From contig NZ_SCSK01000067.1 of assembly GCF_004297875.1 (NCBI RefSeq), positions 1 through 64,000 of the forward strand: a stretch of 64,000 bases of DNA, read 5' to 3'. Under the pieces are notes generated by a model, which searched no databases, was not told the DNA's origin, and saw nothing but the letters and a program-made list of their open reading frames with translations. The first letter of the stretch is position 1. Each line of letters opens with the position of its first letter. Positions 63,254-64,000 of this stretch are shown in pieces. Both the position numbers and the translations under genes were made by a program. The stretch is from Pandoraea sp. GTDB taxonomy: Bacteria > Pseudomonadota > Gammaproteobacteria > Burkholderiales > Burkholderiaceae.

Positions 63254-63712
63254 TTGCAGCTGTCAGAATTGATCGAGACGACCGTCATCGGGTTAGGTTA
63301 TGAGCTGGTCGATCTGGAACGATCCGGGGGCGGGCTGCTGCGCGTCTTTATCGATCAGCCGGCCGGTGTCGGGATCGACGATTGCGAGAAGGTCAGTCGG
63401 CAATTGTCGCATGTGCTGACGGTGGAGAATGTCGATTACGATCGGCTGGAGGTGTCCTCGCCAGGGCTGGATCGGCCGTTGCGCAAACTGGCCGATTTTG
63501 TCCGTTTTGCGGGTTGCGAAGCCGCGGTGACGCTGCGCCAACCTGTCTCGGGCCGCAAGCAGTTTCGTGGCATCCTGCATTCCCCCGTGGATGAAAGAAT
63601 AAACCTGGAATTCGAAGGAAAGGACGGCCCGGCGATGCTGGAGTTTACGCTGTCGGATATTGACCGTGCGCGCCTGGTGCCGCAGATTGATTTTAGGAGT
63701 CGCAAACGATGA
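63254..63712 (+). CDS. rimP: ribosome maturation factor RimP
   Basis: A 152-residue RimP. The N-terminal alpha/beta domain has 'LGYELVDLERSGGGLLRVFIDQPAGVGIDDCEKVSRQLSHVL' and 'YDRLEVSSPGLDRPL', followed by a C-terminal SH3-like domain. It helps mature the 30S subunit. The start appears to be TTG 63254, with AAGGGTGAG upstream. Its stop overlaps the nusA start (ATGA, 63709-63712), so the two are translationally coupled as in the widespread rimP-nusA-infB operon. Confidence 0.94.
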   Translation: MQLSELIETTVIGLGYELVDLERSGGGLLRVFIDQPAGVGIDDCEKVSRQLSHVLTVENVDYDRLEVSSPGLDRPLRKLADFVRFAGCEAAVTLRQPVSGRKQFRGILHSPVDERINLEFEGKDGPAMLEFTLSDIDRARLVPQIDFRSRKR

Positions 63713-64000
63713 GTCGCGAAGTGTTGTTGTTGGTCGATGCGCTCGCGCGCGAGAAGAACGTCAATAAGGACGTCGTATTCGCCGCGCTGGAAGCGGCGCT
63801 GGCCTCGGCCACCAAGAAACGCTATCAGGAAGATGCCGATATTCGCGTGGCAATCGATCGCGAGACCGGTGAGCACGAGTCTTTCCGCCGCTGGCTGGTA
63901 GTGCCCGACGAAGCGGGCTTGCAGGAGCCGGACCGCCAGATACTGCTGTTCGAGGCTCGTGAGCAGATTCCCGACATTGAGGTCGACGATTACATCGAAG
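63709..64000 (+). CDS. nusA: transcription termination/antitermination factor NusA (partial)
   Basis: The first 97 codons are visible; the gene runs off the window. 'MSREVLLLVDALAREKNVNKDVVFAALEAALASATKKRYQED' and 'DIRVAIDRETGEHESFRRW' are the N-terminal RNA-polymerase-binding domain of NusA. ATG 63709 has AGGAG upstream and overlaps the rimP stop. NusA controls pausing and termination and often represses its own operon, which makes the terminator in the rimP leader notable. Confidence 0.95.
   Translation, partial: MSREVLLLVDALAREKNVNKDVVFAALEAALASATKKRYQEDADIRVAIDRETGEHESFRRWLVVPDEAGLQEPDRQILLFEAREQIPDIEVDDYIE

Overview
The window is a 64 kb piece of a GC-rich betaproteobacterial chromosome, almost certainly Burkholderiaceae (Burkholderia, Paraburkholderia or Pandoraea-like; I cannot name the species). 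The basis is the gene set: a DUF4148 secreted protein, a small DUF6726-type lipoprotein, the glnA-glnL-glnG order, the rnr-rlmB and rimP-nusA blocks, and FAA-hydrolase and MctP-type genes of the kinds common in that family. Gene density is high, intergenic gaps are short, and no transposase, phage gene or CRISPR array was seen.

Layout. 1-2.7 kb: tRNA-Lys(CTT) with its own promoter and terminator, small proteins, a LysE exporter and a rhodanese. 2.7-8.2 kb: the nitrogen block, with an NtrC enhancer and sigma-54 promoter, then glnA, glnL (ntrB), glnG (ntrC) and a lone rfbD. 8.2-9.5 kb: a HIT protein and exonuclease III. 9.8-15.3 kb: a signalling module of two tandem OmpR-type regulators (the first with a degenerate receiver), convergent with a FecR/LysM protein and a CHASE2 histidine kinase. 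15.5-20 kb: FAA hydrolase, tag, rlmJ, rsuA (apparent ATT start) and an acyltransferase. 20-28.5 kb: catabolic genes, namely LysR with tartrate/D-malate dehydrogenase, an AstE/AspA-like deacylase, a sterol-desaturase-family hydroxylase, a YncE-like beta-propeller, a fluoroacetate-dehalogenase-like hydrolase and a domain-swapped aconitase-family protein. 28.6-33 kb: a two-component system divergent from DUF3311 and an MctP-like monocarboxylate symporter, with paired palindromes between them. 33-40.4 kb: MFS exporter, LysR-leuC-leuD, an SH3/NlpC-P60 lipoprotein, a nitroreductase and a BON protein. 40.5-43.8 kb: a Pho box and pstS-pstC-pstA, with no pstB following. 43.8-44.2 kb: tRNA-Leu(CAG) with a 99 bp direct repeat of its 3' end and terminator. 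44.4-64 kb: mostly housekeeping genes: rnr, rlmB, tal, rpiA, yggX, argA, hrpA, an EI24 membrane protein, a CinA-like protein, an NTF2-like protein, an omega-aminotransferase, fnr, scpB, rluB, rimP and the start of nusA.

How it works together. Several circuits can be read directly. NtrB/NtrC act with sigma-54 on glnA through three spaced enhancer sites. PhoB would act on pstS. The two-component pair at 28.6-30.7 kb would act on the mctP operon. A membrane FecR-CHASE2 sensor probably signals to the convergent response regulators. The points most worth a second look are the dehalogenase next to the aconitase-like gene (a possible fluoroacetate defence pair), the truncated pst operon beside the tRNA-Leu repeat, the mctP operators, the degenerate receiver, and the promoter-terminator pair in front of rimP-nusA.
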